The position numbers and the translations under genes are program-made. A stretch of DNA of 5,833 nt. It comes from DASYUM01 sp036001225. Its GTDB lineage: Bacteria > Methylomirabilota > Methylomirabilia > Rokubacteriales > DASRDR01. Below the pieces are notes generated by a model that was not told the origin of the DNA, searched no databases, and saw only the letters and a program-made list of their open reading frames with translations. Shown in pieces: positions 3,301 through 5,833 of the stretch. The stretch is taken from positions 1-5,833 of the forward strand of contig DASYUM010000138.1 of assembly GCA_036001225.1 (NCBI GenBank), in the 5' to 3' direction. Numbering within the stretch: the stretch's first letter is position 1; every line of letters starts with the position of its first letter.

Positions 3301-5463
3301 GTGCCCTTGCCCTTGCTCCGCCACGTTCCTACTCACGTGGCGCGACTGCTGGCGACCGGTTTGCTCGTGCTCGCCGCCGCGACCGCGGCCCTCGCCGTGG
3401 AGCCGCGCTTCGAGGGCGAGGGCCGGGGTCCGGGGCCGTTTCCCTCCGACCGCCTGACCATCGCCGATCCCACCCAGCGCACCGGTCTCCGGGTGGCCCT
3501 GCCGTGGCCCAACTGCGCGGTCGAACGCTCGGCCTGTGAGGACGTCCGGCTCGTCGACGAGCTGGACGGCTTCGACCTCGACCCGCGCCTGGCGGTGCCG
3601 TTCACCGGGCCCATCGATCCGGCGAGCGTGACGCCGCGCAGCGTCTTTCTCGTCCGGTTGGCGCCGGGCCCGCCCGAGGCGGTGGCGGTGGAGCGCGTCG
3701 TCTACGATGCCGCGAGCCACACGCTCTACGCGCGGCCGGAAGCGCTGCTGGAGCCCGAGACGCGCTATGGCCTCGTCGTCACCCGCGAGCTGCGCGATGC
3801 GCGCGGGCGGCCGGTCCGGCGAGCCGGCGCCTTCGGCCGGTTCCTGCGCGAGCGGCCGGGCGGGCCGACCGGCCGCGGGTACCGGGAGGGGCTCGGCCGC
3901 TTGATGGCCGCGCTCGCCCGCCGCGGGATCAAGGGGGATGACGTGGTGGTGGCCTCGGTCTTCACCACCGGCAGCGTCACCGCCTTCCTCGAGCAGGCCC
4001 GGGAGTCGCTCGAGCGCCATCCGCCGGCCCCGGCGGTCATGACCGCCCCCGAGGGCGGCGGCCGGGCCTGGTTCCCGCGGGCGGCGCTCAAGGGGCTGAT
4101 CCTCCGACGGCAGGTTCGCGTGCCGGCCGACGCGCCGGAGGCCTTCAAAGACGAGCCGCTCCCGCTCGCCGCGCTGCCGGCCGAGGTGGGTGGGCTGGGC
4201 GTCGGGTGGTTCTGGTCACCGTGGTACCTCGACCCCGACCGCCGGATCACGGACGGGGTGACGGTCCGGCTGCGCCTCGAGCCGGCGCTCGCGGTGCCCG
4301 TCGCGTTCGTCGTCGTCGTCCCGGCCGGCTCGCCGCCGGCCGGAGGCTGGCCGGTCGCGCTGATGGGGCACGGCTACGGGGGCGAGATGTTCGGGAGCGC
4401 CCTGCGGATCGCGGGGACGCTGGCCCGCCACGGGATCGCGACGGCCGCCATCACCGTGGTCGGCCACGGCGGCGGGCCGGAGAGCCGCCTGCTCGTGACC
4501 CGCGACGACGGGGAGACGGTTCGCGTCCGCGTCCCCGGCCGGGGAGTGGATCAGGACGGTGACGGCGCGATCGGGCCGACGGAAGGGCTCACGCCGCCGG
4601 CGGCCGGCTCGCTCGCCTCGCTCGGCCTCCGGGACGGGCTCCGCCAGCAGGTCGTGGACCTGATGGCCTTCACGCGGGCGCTGGCGGGCGGCCTCGACGT
4701 GGACGGCGACGGCGTTCCCGACACGCGGGGCGACCGCATCGTGTACGTCGGCCAGTCGCTGGGCGGCATCTACGGTACGCTGCTGCTCGCCGTCGATCCC
4801 CGGGTGGCGGCCGGCGTACTGAACGTCCCCGGCGGGCCGATCCCCGAGGTCGCGCGGCTGTCACCGGTCTTTCGGCCCCAGCTCCGCGACCGGCTCGGCC
4901 GGCGGACGCCGGCGCTCCTCAACGCCGAGAACGAGTTCCGCGAGGACCTCCCGCTCCGCGGCGAGCCGGCGCTCGTCGCGGTCGCGCCCGGAGCGCTGGC
5001 CATCCAGGAGTACCTGGCCCGCGCCGAGTGGCTGGGCCGGCGGGGCGACCCGGTGGCCTACGCCCGCCACCTCCGAGTGGCGCCGCTGCCCGGTCAGCCG
5101 CGCAAGCCGGTCCTCGTCCAGTTCGCCTGGGGCGACCGGGTCGTCCCCAACCCGACGACGAGCGCGCTGGTCCGCGCCGGTCACCTGGAGGACGCCACCG
5201 CGCTGCTCCGCTACGACCGCGTGGTCGGCCACGTGCCGAAGGAGCTGGCCGACCCTCACACCTTCCTCCTGCGCGTCACCGCCCCCGGGCTGGCGGGGGC
5301 GCTGGCCCGCGCCGCCCAGGAGCAGGTGGCCCGGTTCTTCGCCTCCGAGGGCGCCGTCGTCTGGAATCCCGACGGGGCGTCGCCGCCGCTGTTCACGGAG
5401 CCGATCTTCGAGATCCCGGCGGCGCGGCTGCCCGAGCGGGCGGTCTTCACCGCGACCGACTGA
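3301..5463 (+). CDS. Secreted alpha/beta hydrolase resembling bacterial extracellular lipases (about 720 aa)
   Basis: Likely an exported esterase or lipase. With GTG 3301 as residue 1, a signal peptide spans about 13-32 (ARLLATGLLVLAAATAALA, cut after ALA). GTG 3337 gives a neat 20-residue signal peptide and is equally possible; ATG 3262 lies inside the repeat element. No start has a clear Shine-Dalgarno. An N-terminal region (about 60-180), with NCAVERSACED and DELDGFDLDPRLAVPF, resembles the Ig-like/lipase N-terminal domain of VolA-type surface lipases. C72 and C79 are the only cysteines and could form a disulfide. The hydrolase core has the oxyanion HGYG (H357), the nucleophile elbow GQSLGG (S486), D612 in WGDRVVP and H653 in ADPHTF, a full triad in the usual order. 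Two Ca-binding-like stretches, DQDGDG (417-422) and DVDGDG (466-471), lie between oxyanion and nucleophile. Substrate unknown; lipase, esterase or polyester depolymerase are possible. Confidence 0.87.
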   Translation: MPLPLLRHVPTHVARLLATGLLVLAAATAALAVEPRFEGEGRGPGPFPSDRLTIADPTQRTGLRVALPWPNCAVERSACEDVRLVDELDGFDLDPRLAVPFTGPIDPASVTPRSVFLVRLAPGPPEAVAVERVVYDAASHTLYARPEALLEPETRYGLVVTRELRDARGRPVRRAGAFGRFLRERPGGPTGRGYREGLGRLMAALARRGIKGDDVVVASVFTTGSVTAFLEQARESLERHPPAPAVMTAPEGGGRAWFPRAALKGLILRRQVRVPADAPEAFKDEPLPLAALPAEVGGLGVGWFWSPWYLDPDRRITDGVTVRLRLEPALAVPVAFVVVVPAGSPPAGGWPVALMGHGYGGEMFGSALRIAGTLARHGIATAAITVVGHGGGPESRLLVTRDDGETVRVRVPGRGVDQDGDGAIGPTEGLTPPAAGSLASLGLRDGLRQQVVDLMAFTRALAGGLDVDGDGVPDTRGDRIVYVGQSLGGIYGTLLLAVDPRVAAGVLNVPGGPIPEVARLSPVFRPQLRDRLGRRTPALLNAENEFREDLPLRGEPALVAVAPGALAIQEYLARAEWLGRRGDPVAYARHLRVAPLPGQPRKPVLVQFAWGDRVVPNPTTSALVRAGHLEDATALLRYDRVVGHVPKELADPHTFLLRVTAPGLAGALARAAQEQVARFFASEGAVVWNPDGASPPLFTEPIFEIPAARLPERAVFTATD

Positions 5464-5490
5464 CCGGGCGCGCCAACGCTGTCGTGCCGG

Positions 5491-5519
5491 TTGAAGGACT
5501 CGCAAGACTGTGTTAGACC
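5491..5519 (+). promoter_or_regulatory. Candidate extended -10 promoter for the ferredoxin-like operon
   Basis: TTGAAG (5491-5496), a 17-bp spacer ending in TGT (5511-5513), and TAGACC (5514-5519). The -10 hexamer matches only 3 of 6 consensus bases, but the TGn extension is correct. It would leave a 5' leader of about 120 bases before the ATG at 5649. A small palindrome, GAACG-4-CGTTC (5522-5535), lies at the expected start of transcription and could be an operator. Confidence 0.35.
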
Positions 5520-5557
5520 AAGAACGATACCGTTCGCCTCAGGTGCGTCCCGCCAGA

Positions 5558-5625
5558 GCCGGGCCGAGAACCGAGCAGCCCTAGGACGACCGAGGACGCC
5601 GGGATGCGACGGTTATCGGCCCGGC
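5558..5625 (+). other. Inverted repeat in the leader of the ferredoxin-like gene
   Basis: GCCGGGCCGA (5558-5567) and TCGGCCCGGC (5616-5625) are exact reverse complements, enclosing 48 bases. They would bring the end of the leader, some 10 bases before the Shine-Dalgarno, next to its middle in the RNA. This could be a cis-regulatory fold, but I recognise no known riboswitch. Chance pairing of GC-rich sequence is possible. Confidence 0.35.
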
Positions 5626-5648
5626 AACCTGAACCCAGAGGGCCACGC

Positions 5649-5833
5649 ATGAAAGTGCTCAAGATCGTGCCGGAGCGCTGCACCGGCTGTCTCCGCTGCG
5701 AATACGCCTGCTCGTACATGCAGACGGGGACGTTCCACCCGGCCAAGTCGGTGATCCGGGTCTCGCCGTTCGAGGGCCACACCAGCTACGCCCCCTACAC
5801 GTGCACCCAGTGCGCCGAGGGGTGGTGCATGAC
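5649..5833 (+). CDS. 4Fe-4S dicluster ferredoxin-like electron-transfer subunit (3' end outside the window)
   Basis: ATG 5649 follows AGAGGG (5637-5642) at a 6-base spacing. The visible 61 residues contain a complete first cluster motif C11-x2-C14-x2-C17-x3-C21 (CTGCLRCEYAC). A second set begins with C52, C55 and C60 (CTQCAEGWC), whose fourth cysteine must lie beyond the window. The signature between them (CSYMQTGTFHPAKSVIRVSP) is typical of HycB/AorA-like proteins that pass electrons for aldehyde:ferredoxin oxidoreductase and other molybdo- or tungsto-enzymes. There is no signal peptide, so it is cytoplasmic. The large catalytic subunit would be expected downstream but is not seen here. The 185-bp gap to the hydrolase suggests its own promoter. 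Confidence 0.9.
   Translation, partial: MKVLKIVPERCTGCLRCEYACSYMQTGTFHPAKSVIRVSPFEGHTSYAPYTCTQCAEGWCM

Noticed and set aside
2105..3457. 450-codon plus-strand frame overlapping the oxidoreductase and the hairpins
   Set aside because: The translation is an Arg/Pro/Gly-rich string without structure, out of frame with the true gene, and passes through terminator-like hairpins.
4861..5505. 214-codon antisense frame within the hydrolase
   Set aside because: Shadow of the hydrolase, which carries triad residues S486, D612 and H653 over the same stretch.
5616..5640. CGGCAACC near the end of the leader, recalling a segment of SAM-type riboswitches
   Set aside because: The other conserved parts of SAM-I or SAM-IV riboswitches are missing and the gene is not a sulfur-metabolism gene; the match is short.

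Overview
The window is very GC-rich bacterial DNA, with G or C at most third codon positions of the real genes. The organism is probably an uncultivated soil or groundwater bacterium. The Arg-rich DRR-motif proteins, the short GC hairpin elements with AAAA loops between genes, and the tungsten/molybdenum-type ferredoxin partner at the right edge would fit a Rokubacteria/Methylomirabilota-like genome. That placement is an impression from style, not from a marker gene. No rRNA, tRNA, CRISPR array or transposase was seen.

Left third (1-951): two convergent genes encode near-identical segments of one small family with a (D/E)RRxxDRR motif. One is cut by the left edge (stop at 217, + strand); the other is complete (478-951, - strand). 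Their shared parts form a 105-bp inverted repeat with one mismatch. The 260 bp between the two stops folds into a nested imperfect palindrome (274-445). All paired blocks from 1 to 706 share nearly the same centre (about 354-360), so the whole region is one large, partly decayed palindrome.

Middle (951-2019): a minus-strand cluster runs from 1772 leftwards. It holds an unrecognised 112-aa helical protein (GTG start, strong Shine-Dalgarno), a stand-alone LuxR/GerE helix-turn-helix protein, then the DRR-motif protein. Divergent from it is the plus-strand gene group. The control region between them (1812-1896) has a candidate promoter for each direction, with a 25-bp palindrome exactly between the two -35 boxes.

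Right (1963-5463): an 18-codon leader ORF with a good Shine-Dalgarno overlaps by one base (TGATG) a Gfo/Idh/MocA-type NAD(P)-dependent oxidoreductase (2019-3185). Three successive perfect stem-loops follow (3191-3288). The middle one belongs to a 47-bp element also present at 129-175, with a compensatory base change in the stem. Next comes a large secreted alpha/beta hydrolase resembling bacterial extracellular lipases (3301-5463), with a visible Ser-Asp-His triad.

Edge (5464-5833): a 185-bp leader with a candidate promoter and inverted repeats precedes the start of a 4Fe-4S ferredoxin-like electron-transfer subunit. Its cysteine pattern is that of proteins partnering aldehyde:ferredoxin oxidoreductases and related molybdo/tungsto-enzymes. 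It probably begins a separate operon to the right.
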